Notes under the pieces: generated by a model
What the model was told of the DNA's origin: nothing
Databases searched by the model: none
Seen by the model: the letters and a program-made list of their open reading frames with translations, nothing else
Part shown: piece by piece, positions 50,552 to 60,353 of the stretch
How the letters are laid out: the number at the start of each line of letters is the position of its first letter
How positions within the stretch are numbered: the first letter of the stretch is position 1
Position numbers and translations under genes: made by a program
Source of the DNA: Pseudomonadota bacterium
GTDB lineage: Bacteria > Pseudomonadota > Alphaproteobacteria > Acetobacterales > Acetobacteraceae
Direction of reading: 5' to 3'
NCBI GenBank assembly: GCA_021801255.1
Contig: JAJYYH010000003.1
Location: 24,600-88,599 of the forward strand
DNA length: 64,000 nt

Positions 50552-52077
50552 ACGTCCTCGCGACCACGGTTTTCGTCGTTATTTTCGTCTTTGTCACGCT
50601 GCTTGGGTTTTTCGCCGGGCGCTGGCGGCGCGGCGATCTTACGCAACTGCATGAATGGGGCCTCGGCGGACGGCGGTTTGGCACTTTTGTCACATGGTTT
50701 TTGCTCGGTGGCGACCTCTATACCGCCTATACCTTCATCGCCGTCCCGGCGCTGATTTATGGCGGCGGCGCCATCGGCTTTTTTGCTGTGCCCTATACCA
50801 TCCTGATCTATCCCATCCTTTATGTGGTCTTCCCCCGGCTCTGGGCCATCGCGCGCCAGAGGGGCCACATCACCGCCGCTGATTATGTCCAGGATCGGTT
50901 CGGCAATCGCTGGCTGGGGCTGGCGGTTTCGCTCACCGGCCTCATCGCCACCATGCCCTATATCGCACTGCAACTGGTGGGGATGGCGGTGGTGATCGGC
51001 GCGCTCGGCTTTCAGGCGAGCGGCCTTGTGGGCGATATTCCGCTGATCATTGCCTTCATCATCCTCGCCGCCTTCACCTACACCAGCGGGCTGCGGGCGC
51101 CGGCGATGATCGCGGTGGTGAAGGACACGCTGATCTATCTCACCGTGTTTGCCGCCGTTATCGCGGTGCCACTCGCTCTCGGCGGGTTTGCCCCGGTTTT
51201 CTCGGCGGTGCCGGCGGCGAAGCTCCTGCTTGCGGCGCCCCCTGCCGGCAGTCTCGGCAGCTACAGCGCCTATGCGACGCTGGCTTTGGGCTCGGCCGTC
51301 GCTCTTTTTCTCTATCCGCACTCCCTCACCGCCATTCTCTCTTCCTCCTCGGCGGCGGTGATCCGACGCAACGCCGCGATTCTGCCGGCCTATTCCTTCC
51401 TGCTCGGCCTGCTCGCCCTGCTCGGCTTCATGGCGCTCGCCATGGGGGTGGGCGGCATGGCGCGGTTCAGTGCCGGCTTTGCCCGCTTCGGCACCAATTA
51501 TGCGGTGCCGGCGCTGTTTCTGGCGGTGTTTCCCGCCTGGTTCGTGGGCGTCGCCTTCGCGGCTGTCGCCATCGGCGCGCTGGTGCCCGCCGCCATCATG
51601 TCGATCGCGGCGGCCAATATCTTTACCCGCAACATCTGGCGGGCTTTCCTGCGCCCGGCCTGCACTGACGCCGAGGAGGCCGAGGTGGCCAAGCTGGCCT
51701 CGCTTGGGGTGAAAGTGGGAGCGCTGTTTTTTATCATCTTTCTACCCCAGCAATACGCCATCCAGTTGCAGTTGCTGGGCGGCGTGTGGATCATCCAGAC
51801 CGCGCCGGCGGTGATGCTCGGCCTGTTCTGTCCGTGGCTGAACGGCTGGGCGCTGCTGCTCGGCTGGGCGGCGGGGATCGGCTGGGGCACGGCGATGGCG
51901 GCGGCGCTTTCGTTCAAATCGGCGGTCTATCCGTTGCAGCTCCTCGGCCTCACCATGCCGGGCTATGCGGCACTTTACGCGCTCGCCCTCAACCTCGTCG
52001 TTTCAGCTGTGCTCTCGCTGCTGTTCAATATCGCCCGCCACTCTGGCCCGCGCCGGCTTGCCGCCAAGCCCGGCTGA
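50548..52077 (+). CDS. Sodium:solute symporter (MctP-like)
   Basis: A 509-residue SSS-family transporter with about 13 hydrophobic segments. The early HEWGLGGRRFGTFVTWFLLG and AYTFIAVPALIYGGGAIGFF blocks match monocarboxylate permease MctP. Sodium-site-like SLTAILSSSSAAVIRRNAA lies near the middle. In rhizobia MctP carries lactate, pyruvate and alanine; the substrate here is a guess. Starts at ATG 50548 overlapping the DUF3311 stop. Its 3' end overlaps the convergent acyltransferase gene by 75 bases. Confidence 0.9.
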   Translation: MNVLATTVFVVIFVFVTLLGFFAGRWRRGDLTQLHEWGLGGRRFGTFVTWFLLGGDLYTAYTFIAVPALIYGGGAIGFFAVPYTILIYPILYVVFPRLWAIARQRGHITAADYVQDRFGNRWLGLAVSLTGLIATMPYIALQLVGMAVVIGALGFQASGLVGDIPLIIAFIILAAFTYTSGLRAPAMIAVVKDTLIYLTVFAAVIAVPLALGGFAPVFSAVPAAKLLLAAPPAGSLGSYSAYATLALGSAVALFLYPHSLTAILSSSSAAVIRRNAAILPAYSFLLGLLALLGFMALAMGVGGMARFSAGFARFGTNYAVPALFLAVFPAWFVGVAFAAVAIGALVPAAIMSIAAANIFTRNIWRAFLRPACTDAEEAEVAKLASLGVKVGALFFIIFLPQQYAIQLQLLGGVWIIQTAPAVMLGLFCPWLNGWALLLGWAAGIGWGTAMAAALSFKSAVYPLQLLGLTMPGYAALYALALNLVVSAVLSLLFNIARHSGPRRLAAKPG

Positions 52078-52941
52078 AGGTTCGCGATTCTGCCGCAGCG
52101 CAGCCGCTCCCTCGGCGACGATCAGCCAAAGCTGGCGTGCCAGTTCCTTGCGATCGGGGATGAGGCGAGGATCGAGGACAGGGTGCAGCAGGATGGTCGC
52201 CCCCATCCCCTTCCATTGCGCGAGGCGCCAGAAATGCGCCCCGATCGCGGTTGCCCCATAATAGGCGAAAACCGCGCGGTCGCGCCGGAAGCAAGGCAGG
52301 CCAGCGAGGCGATCGGCGACCACCGAGACCGGCTGCACCAGAGGCGCGTCCTCGCCGGTCAATATCCCCAGAAAGGCCGAGCGGAAGGGCAGAACCCGGC
52401 TCCCGTCAGAGGTTGTGCCCTCGGGGAAGAGGATGAGGTTATCGCCCGCCGCCAGCCTTGCTGCGATTGCCGCGCGCCCGCGCTTGGTGCTGGCCCGCTT
52501 CCGGCTGATGAAAACCGTGCGCCCGAGGCGGGCGATGGCGCTGATCAGCGGCCAGCCCGCGACGTCGTCCTTGGCGACGAAGGCGGCGCGTAACTCGGCG
52601 CCGAGCAGCGGGATATCGATCCAGGATGAATGATTGGAAATGAACACCACGGCGCGATCGCCCCCCGTCGCGGGGCGGCCAATGATCCGGCGCTTGAGCC
52701 CGAGGGCGGTGCAAATCCCCCGCCAGTAAAGCAGCGGCAGGCGGCGCTTGGCCTCGCCCGGCAGAACCAGAAATAGCGCCTGCACCGGCATCAGGGCGAG
52801 CGTCCAGAGCACGATCAGGAGTGCCCGGCGGATCGCGCGTAGGGGTCCGGCAACGCGCCCGGGATTCTGGCTCGGCAACTGCGACCGCATCCCGCCGGGC
52901 GCCGGCGGGAGCGGGGAGAGGGGCGGATTTTTCGCCGACAT
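52003..52941 (-). CDS. 1-acyl-sn-glycerol-3-phosphate acyltransferase family
   Basis: A 312-residue lysophospholipid acyltransferase (PlsC family). The HxxxxD motif is in ISNHSSWIDIPLL and the second motif in FPEGTTSDGSRVLPF. One hydrophobic helix (ALLIVLWTLALMPVQALFLV) near residue 45 anchors it to the inner membrane. The start at ATG 52941 has AAGGGGG upstream. It could act in phosphatidic acid synthesis or, as with OlsA, in ornithine lipid synthesis; no olsB is adjacent. Its last 75 bases overlap the 3' end of the symporter gene. Divergent from tamA across 91 bases. Confidence 0.9.
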   Translation of the reverse strand: MSAKNPPLSPLPPAPGGMRSQLPSQNPGRVAGPLRAIRRALLIVLWTLALMPVQALFLVLPGEAKRRLPLLYWRGICTALGLKRRIIGRPATGGDRAVVFISNHSSWIDIPLLGAELRAAFVAKDDVAGWPLISAIARLGRTVFISRKRASTKRGRAAIAARLAAGDNLILFPEGTTSDGSRVLPFRSAFLGILTGEDAPLVQPVSVVADRLAGLPCFRRDRAVFAYYGATAIGAHFWRLAQWKGMGATILLHPVLDPRLIPDRKELARQLWLIVAEGAAALRQNREPSAGLGGKPARARVAGDIEQQREHS

Positions 52942-53032
52942 CGGATGTCCCCCTTACCACGCCGCTCGCGCGCCGGGCGAGGGGCGGGAATTGCGTTGTC
53001 TTGGCCCCCGTCAGGCTGGCATAGGGGGGCAG

Positions 53033-54904
53033 ATGCCGAAGACGCTCGTCGCCCGAATCTCCCGCCATGCCGGGTTTTCCGCCGCGGCGATCCAGCTGGT
53101 TGCCGCGCTCGCGGTGATTGCGATGTTGGTGGCACGCGCCGCCGACCCGCTCGCCTACACCGTCGCGATCAAGCCGACCGGGCAGGGCGCGCTCGATGAG
53201 ACGATCCGGCAGTCCTCCAGCCTGATCGCGCTGCGCGATAAGTCCCCGGTCGGGCCGTTCGCTCTGATCGCCCGCGCGCGCGCCGACGTCACGCGGTTTC
53301 AGGCGGCGCTGCAAAGCCAGGGCTACTATAAAGCGCAGGTTAAGATCACTGTCCTCGGGCGCGATCTCGAGGACCCCGGCCTGCTTGCCATGCTCGAGAC
53401 GCTGGCGGCGAAGCAAAAGGTGCCGGTGGTCGTCGCGATCACGACGGGGCCGATGTTTCATCTCGGCAAGATCGAGATCGTCGGCAATGTCACGCAAGCC
53501 GAACGCGACGCGCTCGGCCTCAAATCGGGCCAGAACGCGGTGGCGGCGGAGGTTCTGGCGGGGCAGGGCAAGCTTCTCAAGGCGCTCAAGCATGACGGCC
53601 ACGCCTTCGCCAAGGTGGCGCCGCCGGAGGCCATCGAGCATGACGACACCGACACCATCGATGTCAGCTTCCGCGCCGATCCCGGCCCGCGCGTCGATCT
53701 CGGCCCGATCGCCCTGGAGGGGCTGCATCAGGTCAATCCCGCCTATCCGCGAGGGCTAATCACGCTCAAGCCCGGCATGCCCTATGACGCCGATCAGATC
53801 GAGCAGCAGCGCCTCACCCTCGCTGGCTTGCCAGTTTTCGCGGGCGTACAGGCGGAGACGCCAGATCAGCTCGACGCCAATGGCCAGTTGCCGCTCGATT
53901 TCAAATTCGCCGAGGCGCCGCGCCACGCCATCAGCTTCAACGGCTCCTACTCCACCGATCTCGGCGCCGATCTCACCGCCTCCTGGACCGACCGCAACGT
54001 CTTCGGCCATGGCGAGACCCTGACGCTTTCGGCGAGCGCCGACGAGATCGGTGGACTTGATGCGCAGTACCCGGGCTACGACCTCTCCGCCACCTACGCG
54101 ATCCCGCAATGGCAGCGCCCCGACCAGACGCTTTCCTTTAACATCAGTGCCTTACAACAATATCTCTATACCTACACCCAGGCCGCGCTCTATGCCACCT
54201 CGACGCTGACCCGCCAACTCACGCCGCAGCTCTCGGCCAATATCGGGCTTGGACTGGAGCAGGAGCTGATCACCCAGAACAATACCAGCGCGCTCTACAC
54301 CCTGTTCAGCACCCCCGTCGGGCTGAAATTCGACAATACGAACAACCCCCTGGAGCCGACGCGGGGCTTCCGCGCCACCGCTCAGGTGACGCCGACCGCC
54401 TCCCTTGGTGGCTTCGACGGCCATGCCCTGTTCGTGATCGGCCAGAGCCAGGCCTCGACCTATCTCGATCTTTCGGGCGATGGGCGAACCGTTCTGGCAC
54501 TGCGCGGCATGGTCGGCGACACGCTCGGCGCGACCGAGCTGCAGGTGCCGGCCGATCAGCGGTTTTATGGCGGCGGCAGCGCCAATATCCGAGGCTACCG
54601 CTATCAGTGGGCGAGCCCGCAATTCGCCGACCAACTTCCCGCCGGCGGGCTGGCGATGGATGCCGGCACCATCGAGCTGCGCCAGCGCATCGCCAGCAAC
54701 TGGGGGACTGCGGCGTTCTTCGATGTCGGTCAGGTGAGCGAGCAGCCGGCACCGTTCACCGGCCAGACCTATCCCGGTGTCGGGGTGGGTCTGCGCTATT
54801 TTACCGGCTTCGGCCCCGTCCGGGTGGATTTTGCCATCCCCTTGGTGCAGGTTCCTGGTGATTTCCCCTTCGAGATCTATGTCGGATTGGGTGAGGCGTT
54901 CTGA
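53033..54904 (+). CDS. tamA: Translocation and assembly module, outer-membrane subunit TamA
   Basis: A 623-residue Omp85-family protein. The start ATG 53033 has AGGGGGG upstream. An N-terminal signal-like helix (FSAAAIQLVAALAVIAMLVA) ends near residue 37. POTRA repeats occupy about residues 40-290 (YYKAQVKITVL and FHLGKIEIVGNVTQAE are typical). The C-terminal barrel contains RFYGGGSANIRGY, the loop with the conserved Arg, and ends FEIYVGLGEAF with a terminal Phe. TamA works with TamB to insert autotransporters and to supply phospholipids to the outer membrane. Its stop overlaps the tamB ATG by one base. Confidence 0.94.
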   Translation: MPKTLVARISRHAGFSAAAIQLVAALAVIAMLVARAADPLAYTVAIKPTGQGALDETIRQSSSLIALRDKSPVGPFALIARARADVTRFQAALQSQGYYKAQVKITVLGRDLEDPGLLAMLETLAAKQKVPVVVAITTGPMFHLGKIEIVGNVTQAERDALGLKSGQNAVAAEVLAGQGKLLKALKHDGHAFAKVAPPEAIEHDDTDTIDVSFRADPGPRVDLGPIALEGLHQVNPAYPRGLITLKPGMPYDADQIEQQRLTLAGLPVFAGVQAETPDQLDANGQLPLDFKFAEAPRHAISFNGSYSTDLGADLTASWTDRNVFGHGETLTLSASADEIGGLDAQYPGYDLSATYAIPQWQRPDQTLSFNISALQQYLYTYTQAALYATSTLTRQLTPQLSANIGLGLEQELITQNNTSALYTLFSTPVGLKFDNTNNPLEPTRGFRATAQVTPTASLGGFDGHALFVIGQSQASTYLDLSGDGRTVLALRGMVGDTLGATELQVPADQRFYGGGSANIRGYRYQWASPQFADQLPAGGLAMDAGTIELRQRIASNWGTAAFFDVGQVSEQPAPFTGQTYPGVGVGLRYFTGFGPVRVDFAIPLVQVPGDFPFEIYVGLGEAF

Positions 54905-57900
54905 TGCGGCGCGGGGCATTTTTTTTCGCGGGCCTGCTCGGGGTTGTGGTGGTCCTGCCGCTGCTCGTTTTCGCCTTTGCCATGCTCGCGCTGAATACCA
55001 CGCCGGGAGAACGGGCGCTCGTGCGCTATGCCGCGCCGCTCAGCGGCGGGCGGGTGCGGATCGCCGGGGTTTCCGGGCGGTTTCCCGACCATTTGCGCCT
55101 GGCCTCCCTGATGCTCGATGACGATGAAGGGGAATGGCTGCGCATCACTGGTCTCGCGCTCGATCTTGATCTGCCGCGACTGTTTGCGGGCGAGGTGCGG
55201 ATCGCCCGGCTGACCGCGCGCCGGATCGAGGTGAAGCGGCTGCCCCATTCCTCGCCCGCGCCTTCTTCCCCCGCCCCGGCGTCTTCCTCCGCGGGCGACT
55301 TTGCGCTGCCGCTGCCGGTGGTGCTGCAACGGCTCGATCTCGCCCGCGTCGAGCTGGCCGCGCCGGTTGCCGGTGCGGCGGCGGTGCTTGCGATCACCGG
55401 GGAAGGCCGGTTCCGCGCCCTCGATGACGCCGATGCCCGGCTCGCGATCGAGGGCATCGCGCCAGCCGCCGACTATCAGCTTTCGGCGAAGCTCACGGCG
55501 AGCACGGTCGGGCTTCATATCACGGCGCGCGAGCCGCCGGGGGGATTGGCTGAGACGCTCGGCCATCTGCCCGCGCTCGGTGGGCTGGTGCTTGATGCCG
55601 ATCTCGCCGGACCACGCGATGCGGCGGCCTTGGCCGCAAAACTCACCGCCGGCCCGCTGGCGGCCGGTCTTCATGGCCGGCTCGACCTCGACCATCTGGC
55701 GGGCACGCTCGATTTTTCCGCCACGGCGCCGGCGATGGCGCCGGGAGCGGGAGTTTCGTGGCGAGCTTTCACGCTTGATGCCGCGCTGCATGGCCGGCTG
55801 GAGGCGCCCGCGGGGAATGCGCATTTGCGCCTCGACGGTCTCGTGGCGGGTGGCGCCAGGATCGCCGAGCTTGCCGCTCAGCTCACCGGTAGCGAGGGAA
55901 AACTTACGCTCAGCGCGCGCGCCGACGCGGTTCGCCTGCCCGGTCCGGCTCCGACGCTGCTGGCCGCTTCTCCGCTCATCCTCGATGCCACCATCGCGCC
56001 GCTGGCCGCTGACCGGCCGGTCGATTTCACCCTGAGCCATCCGCTGCTCCGGCTTGCCGGTCATCTGACAACGGCGGGAACGAGCGGGGGGAAAATAGGT
56101 CTCGATCTCCCTGATCTCGCGCCGTTTGCCGCGATCGGGGAGGTGGATCTGGCGGGCCGGGCCCATTTCACGCTCGACGGGTTGCTCGCGGCGGGGGGCT
56201 CGGGCGGCAGCGCCAATCTCGACGGGCGGATCGCGCTCACCGGCGGCCTGGCGCCGCTGCCGGCGCTGCTCGGCGGGGAGACCCATCTCGCGGCCGCCGC
56301 GCGGCTCGACGGCGCCGATATCCCGGAAGCGGCGCTGACCCTGGATGGCCAGGCGCTCTCGCTCGCCGCTTCCGGCAGCGATATCGGCGGGCATATCGCG
56401 CTCGATTGGCACCTCGGCTTGGCCGATCTCAAGGTACTGAGCGCGGCGGTCTCGGGGGCGCTGAACGGCGATGGCCATTTCGCCGGAACCCCCGACGATC
56501 TGGCGGCGCGGGCAAGAATTGCCGGCACCATCGCCGCCGGGCCTGTGCCGGCTGCGCCGATCTCGGTCGAACTCACCGCAACCGGCCTGCCCAGCGCGCC
56601 GCGCGCCCATCTCGAGGCACAGGCGATGCTTGACCGCACGCCGCTCCGCCTCGCGTTCGCTGCGTCGCGGATGGCCGATGGCGCGACGACGCTCACGCTC
56701 AACGAACTCGGCTGGAAAAGTCTCTCGGGGGCGGGCAATTTTGCCCTGGCCTCCGGCGCGGCGCTGCCCGAGGGAAGCGTTCGCCTGCGCATGACAACAC
56801 TCACCGATCTCGACCCGTTCTTGGGACAAAAAATTTCCGGGAGTTTCTCGGCCACGGCGGAATTGGAGAAAAACACGGCGCGGCTGGAGGTAAGCGTCGA
56901 ACAAGCGAGCCTGGCGGGGGGAGCGCGTGTGGCGCGGGCCAAGCTTTCCGCAACGATTGCCTCGCCGCTCGCGACGCCGAAAATCGCGGCGCGGCTGGAG
57001 GCGAGCGGGATCGCCGCGGGCGAGACCGTGGGAGACGCGACGCTCAGCCTTGATGGGCCGGAAAATGCGCTCACGACCCGGATCGCGGCCAATGTCCACA
57101 ACCTCGCTGGGGCCCCGGCGACGGCGTCTTCCGCGGCGCTGCTCGATCTGGCGCGGAGAGAGGTCACGCTTTCGGCGCTGCGGGCGGACTGGCACGACGA
57201 GAGCCTGCGCTTGCTCGCCCCGGCCAGGGTTGCCTTCGCCGACGGGGTGCGCATCGATCGCCTGCAACTCGGAATCGGCGCGGCGCGGCTCGATCTCGCC
57301 GGGCGGCTTGCGCCCGCGCTCGATGCCACGGCGCGCCTCACCAATGTCACCCCAGCGCTGGCCGCGCCCTTTATGCCGGGGTTTGCCGCGAGCGGCGTCG
57401 CCCAGGCCTCGGCGCGGCTCACCGGCCCCCTCGCGCGGCCCTCGGGGCTGGTGACGCTCACGGCGCTTGGCCTCCATGCCGCGACGGGCCCGGCGAGCGC
57501 GCTGCCGCCGGCCAATCTCGACGCCCAGGCGGTGCTGGATGGCACGCGGGCGAAGCTCGACGCAACGCTTGCCGCCGGGCAGAAAGTGCATCTCGCGCTC
57601 TCCGGCCCGGTGCCGTTCGACCCCGAAGGGCGGTTCGCGCTCAGCGCCAAGGGGCGGCTCGATCTCGCTCTGCTCGATCCGATCCTGACCGCCGCGGGTC
57701 GGCGCGTCACCGGCGCGCTCACCCTCGATGCCGGGGTCGCCGGGACGCGGGCGGCGCCGGAGCTTTCGGGGAGCGTCTCGCTCGCGGGCGGCGAGGTGCG
57801 GGATTTCGCCCAGGGGCTCGATATCCGCGCCATCACCGCCAGAATCAGCGCGGCGGGGCAGACGCTGCGCGTGGAAAACCTCACCGCCAAAGCCGGGCAG

Positions 57901-58950
57901 GGGGCGCTCGGCGGTGGCGGGACGGTGGGCGTGCTGGCGCCGGGTCTGCCACTCGATCTCACCCTTACAGCGCGCGACGCCAGCCCGATCACCACCGATC
58001 AGCTCACGGAGCGGCTGGATGCCGATCTCCATGTCTCGGGGCCGGCGTTCGGCGCGCTTTCACTGGCTGGCACAATCGGCATCAAGCGCGCCGAGATTTC
58101 CATCCCCGACAGCCTGCCTCCCTCGGTCGCGGTGCTCAATGTGCGTAAGGCCGGCGCGCCGCCGCCCGCGCCCGAATCCACTGCGGCGGGGCCTGATGTG
58201 GCACTCGATCTCGGCATCGACGCGCCGCGGCAGATATTCATCCATGGGCGCGGGATCGACGCCGAACTCGGGGGCAAGCTCCATGTCGCGGGGATGGCCG
58301 CGGCGCCGCGCATGCAAGGCGGGCTCAATCTGATCCGCGGCACCGTCAATCTCGGCGGCAGCTCGCTCAATTTCACGTCCGGCCATATTGGCTTTGAAGG
58401 CGGGCATCGGATCGATCCGGCGCTCAACCTCATCGCCACCAGTTCGAATGGCAATGTCACCGCGACCCTTGCCGTCGGCGGCTTCGCCAGCGCGCCCACC
58501 ATCACGCTCTCCAGTACCCCGCCGCTGCCCCAGGATGATATCCTCGCGCATCTGCTGTTTGGCCAGTCCGCCTCCCAGCTCAGCGCCTTTCAACTTGCCG
58601 AGATCGCCGCCGGGGTTGCGCAGCTCTCGGGGGCGGCCGGAACGGGGGGGGCGCTCAACAGCATCCGCAGCACGCTGGGGCTCGATCGACTGGCGATCGG
58701 CACGCCGACCAATCAGACGGCGGGACCGCAGGGCGGGGGGCCGGGGGCGGCGCAATCGGTGCCGACCCTGGAGGCCGGGCGCTACATCGCCCCTGGTGTC
58801 TATCTCGGCGCCAAACAGGGCACGACCGGCACCAACGACACGCAAGCGGAGTTGCAGATCGATCTCGGGCACGGCGCCAAGCTCAATACCACTACCGGCA
58901 GCGGCTATGGCGCCAACAGCGTCGGCCTCAGCTATCAGTTCCAGTATTAG
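54904..58950 (+). CDS. tamB: Translocation and assembly module, inner-membrane subunit TamB
   Basis: A 1348-residue TamB (DUF490) protein. A single N-terminal transmembrane helix (FFAGLLGVVVVLPLLVFAFA) is followed by a long repetitive beta-taco region of Ala/Leu/Asp-rich strands. A C-terminal DUF490 domain begins near residue 1000 and includes NLIRGTVNLGGSSLNF and LSSTPPLPQDDILAHLLFG. The last residues (YGANSVGLSYQFQY) resemble a barrel end. Length is within the family's 1200-1500 range. The start at 54904 shares one base with tamA's stop (TGATG). The 3' end overlaps the convergent MaoC gene by 23 bases. Confidence 0.95.
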   Translation: MRRGAFFFAGLLGVVVVLPLLVFAFAMLALNTTPGERALVRYAAPLSGGRVRIAGVSGRFPDHLRLASLMLDDDEGEWLRITGLALDLDLPRLFAGEVRIARLTARRIEVKRLPHSSPAPSSPAPASSSAGDFALPLPVVLQRLDLARVELAAPVAGAAAVLAITGEGRFRALDDADARLAIEGIAPAADYQLSAKLTASTVGLHITAREPPGGLAETLGHLPALGGLVLDADLAGPRDAAALAAKLTAGPLAAGLHGRLDLDHLAGTLDFSATAPAMAPGAGVSWRAFTLDAALHGRLEAPAGNAHLRLDGLVAGGARIAELAAQLTGSEGKLTLSARADAVRLPGPAPTLLAASPLILDATIAPLAADRPVDFTLSHPLLRLAGHLTTAGTSGGKIGLDLPDLAPFAAIGEVDLAGRAHFTLDGLLAAGGSGGSANLDGRIALTGGLAPLPALLGGETHLAAAARLDGADIPEAALTLDGQALSLAASGSDIGGHIALDWHLGLADLKVLSAAVSGALNGDGHFAGTPDDLAARARIAGTIAAGPVPAAPISVELTATGLPSAPRAHLEAQAMLDRTPLRLAFAASRMADGATTLTLNELGWKSLSGAGNFALASGAALPEGSVRLRMTTLTDLDPFLGQKISGSFSATAELEKNTARLEVSVEQASLAGGARVARAKLSATIASPLATPKIAARLEASGIAAGETVGDATLSLDGPENALTTRIAANVHNLAGAPATASSAALLDLARREVTLSALRADWHDESLRLLAPARVAFADGVRIDRLQLGIGAARLDLAGRLAPALDATARLTNVTPALAAPFMPGFAASGVAQASARLTGPLARPSGLVTLTALGLHAATGPASALPPANLDAQAVLDGTRAKLDATLAAGQKVHLALSGPVPFDPEGRFALSAKGRLDLALLDPILTAAGRRVTGALTLDAGVAGTRAAPELSGSVSLAGGEVRDFAQGLDIRAITARISAAGQTLRVENLTAKAGQGALGGGGTVGVLAPGLPLDLTLTARDASPITTDQLTERLDADLHVSGPAFGALSLAGTIGIKRAEISIPDSLPPSVAVLNVRKAGAPPPAPESTAAGPDVALDLGIDAPRQIFIHGRGIDAELGGKLHVAGMAAAPRMQGGLNLIRGTVNLGGSSLNFTSGHIGFEGGHRIDPALNLIATSSNGNVTATLAVGGFASAPTITLSSTPPLPQDDILAHLLFGQSASQLSAFQLAEIAAGVAQLSGAAGTGGALNSIRSTLGLDRLAIGTPTNQTAGPQGGGPGAAQSVPTLEAGRYIAPGVYLGAKQGTTGTNDTQAELQIDLGHGAKLNTTTGSGYGANSVGLSYQFQY

Positions 58951-59419
58951 CGCCGCGGCAGCGCAGCAGGTTCATCGCCGAGAGCGACATTACCACCGTA
59001 TCGTGCTGGTTGATGACCTCGACCAGGCTGCGGACCATGCCGCGATCGGGCTTCGAGCGCGAACGCGTCGCCTCGGTCACGCGCACGCGGACGCGCAGTT
59101 GATCTCCTGGGCGTACCGGGGCGCGCCAGCGCAGCTCGTCGATGCCCGGCGAGGCGATGCTGTTGCGATGCGAGAGAAAATGGGTGGCGAGCAGGCGCAT
59201 CATCAGCCCCGCGGTGTGCCAGCCGCTCGCAATCAGCCCGCCGAACGGGCCGTTGGCCGCCGCCTCGGGGTCGGTATGGATGGCTTGCGGGTCGAATTGC
59301 CGGGCAAACGCGATGATTTCGGCCTCGGAGACGCTGACGGGGCCGTATTGCGCCACGGCATCGCGCGGGTAATCCTCGAAAAAACGATCTGCAACAGGGG
59401 TCGGAAGATCTTGGGTCAT
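58928..59419 (-). CDS. MaoC family dehydratase
   Basis: A 163-residue hot-dog-fold enzyme of the MaoC type. The hydratase-2 active site is visible as FARQFDPQAIHTDPEAA and then FGGLIASGWHTAGLM. VRPGDQLRVRVRVTE is the usual second half. Members hydrate 2-enoyl-CoAs to R-3-hydroxyacyl-CoAs, feeding polyhydroxyalkanoate or fatty-acid pathways. The gene overlaps tamB's 3' end by 23 bases on the opposite strand. S21 lies upstream after 42 bases on the same strand. Confidence 0.9.
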   Translation of the reverse strand: MTQDLPTPVADRFFEDYPRDAVAQYGPVSVSEAEIIAFARQFDPQAIHTDPEAAANGPFGGLIASGWHTAGLMMRLLATHFLSHRNSIASPGIDELRWRAPVRPGDQLRVRVRVTEATRSRSKPDRGMVRSLVEVINQHDTVVMSLSAMNLLRCRGANTGTDS

Positions 59420-59461
59420 GGGGCGAAGCGGGGAAGGGAGGCGCCGCAGCGCCGGCCCAGC

Positions 59462-59665
59462 TCAGAACCCTTCACGCTCCAACCGCTTGCGCTCCATCTT
59501 GCGGGCGCGGCGCACCGCCTCGGCGGCTTCGCGGGCCCGGCGTTCGGAGGGCTTCTCGTAATGGCGGCGGAGTTTCATCTCGCGGAAGACGCCCTCGCGC
59601 TGGAGCTTCTTCTTGAGCGCCTTGAGGGCCTGATCAACATTGTTGTCACGAACCAATACTTGCAC
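59462..59665 (-). CDS. rpsU: 30S ribosomal protein S21
   Basis: A 67-residue basic S21 protein starting at GTG 59665 (first residues [13 protein letters not shown] after the initiator), preceded by GAGGAG. The core [20 protein letters not shown] and the [18 protein letters not shown] tail are standard for alphaproteobacterial S21. S21 supports 30S initiation on messages with strong ribosome sites. It is not beside dnaG or rpoD here. Divergent from def, with a 151-base gap. Confidence 0.96.
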   Translation of the reverse strand: MQVLVRDNNVDQALKALKKKLQREGVFREMKLRRHYEKPSERRAREAAEAVRRARKMERKRLEREGF

Positions 59666-59816
59666 TTGGCGGCGATCTCCTCTCAGGAAGGCGGCCTTTC
59701 CCGATCCCAGGCCGCAACAAAGGATGCCCGGTACGGCTCTTGCCCGCCAGGCCGGGCGCTCATAGCACGCTCCGCCGCTCTCGCCAAAGCCTTTTCGAGC
59801 GCCTATGTGAGCGGTC

Positions 59817-60353
59817 ATGGCCATCCTTAAAATCGCCCGCATGGGCCATCCCGTGCTGATCACCAAGGCCGCGCCGGTAGATGATCCCAGTGCGCCTGAG
59901 ATCCGCCGTCTCATCGCCGACATGATCGAGACCATGGAGGACGCACCGGGGGTAGGGTTGGCAGCGCCCCAGGTGCATGTGCCGTTGCGGCTTTTTGTTT
60001 TTCGCGTGCCGCCGGGGCGCGGCAGCGATGAGGCAGAGGATGCGCCCCGCGGCCCGAGCGTGCTGATCAACCCCGAGGTCGAGCCGCTCGGCGAGGAAAT
60101 TCGGGTGCGCTGGGAGGGGTGTCTTTCCATCCCCGGGATGCGCGGCGCTGTGCCGCGGCCATGGCGGGTGCGCTATCGCGGGCTTGACGCCGAGGGCGCG
60201 CCGGTCGAGCGGATCGCCGCTGGTTTTCATGCCGGCGTGGTGCAGCACGAGTACGACCATCTGGAGGGGATTCTCTATCCCATGCGCATGAGCGATTTCC
60301 GTCTGTTCGGGTTCAACGAGGAATTCGCGCGCGCCGCCGAGCCGCAGCCATGA
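59817..60353 (+). CDS. def: Peptide deformylase
   Basis: A 178-residue enzyme that removes the N-formyl group from new proteins. The three motifs are GVGLAAPQ (residues 45-52), EGCLS with metal ligand Cys102, and QHEYDH with metal ligands His144 and His148 and catalytic Glu145. It is paired with a COQ9 gene through a four-base ATGA overlap and not with fmt, which is the more common partner. Confidence 0.96.
   Translation: MAILKIARMGHPVLITKAAPVDDPSAPEIRRLIADMIETMEDAPGVGLAAPQVHVPLRLFVFRVPPGRGSDEAEDAPRGPSVLINPEVEPLGEEIRVRWEGCLSIPGMRGAVPRPWRVRYRGLDAEGAPVERIAAGFHAGVVQHEYDHLEGILYPMRMSDFRLFGFNEEFARAAEPQP

Noticed and set aside
54877..58032. A 1051-codon minus-strand open frame opposite tamB
   Set aside because: It is antisense to the well-supported TamB gene; the product is Arg/Gly/Glu-rich with no domain, as expected for the complement of GC-rich codons.
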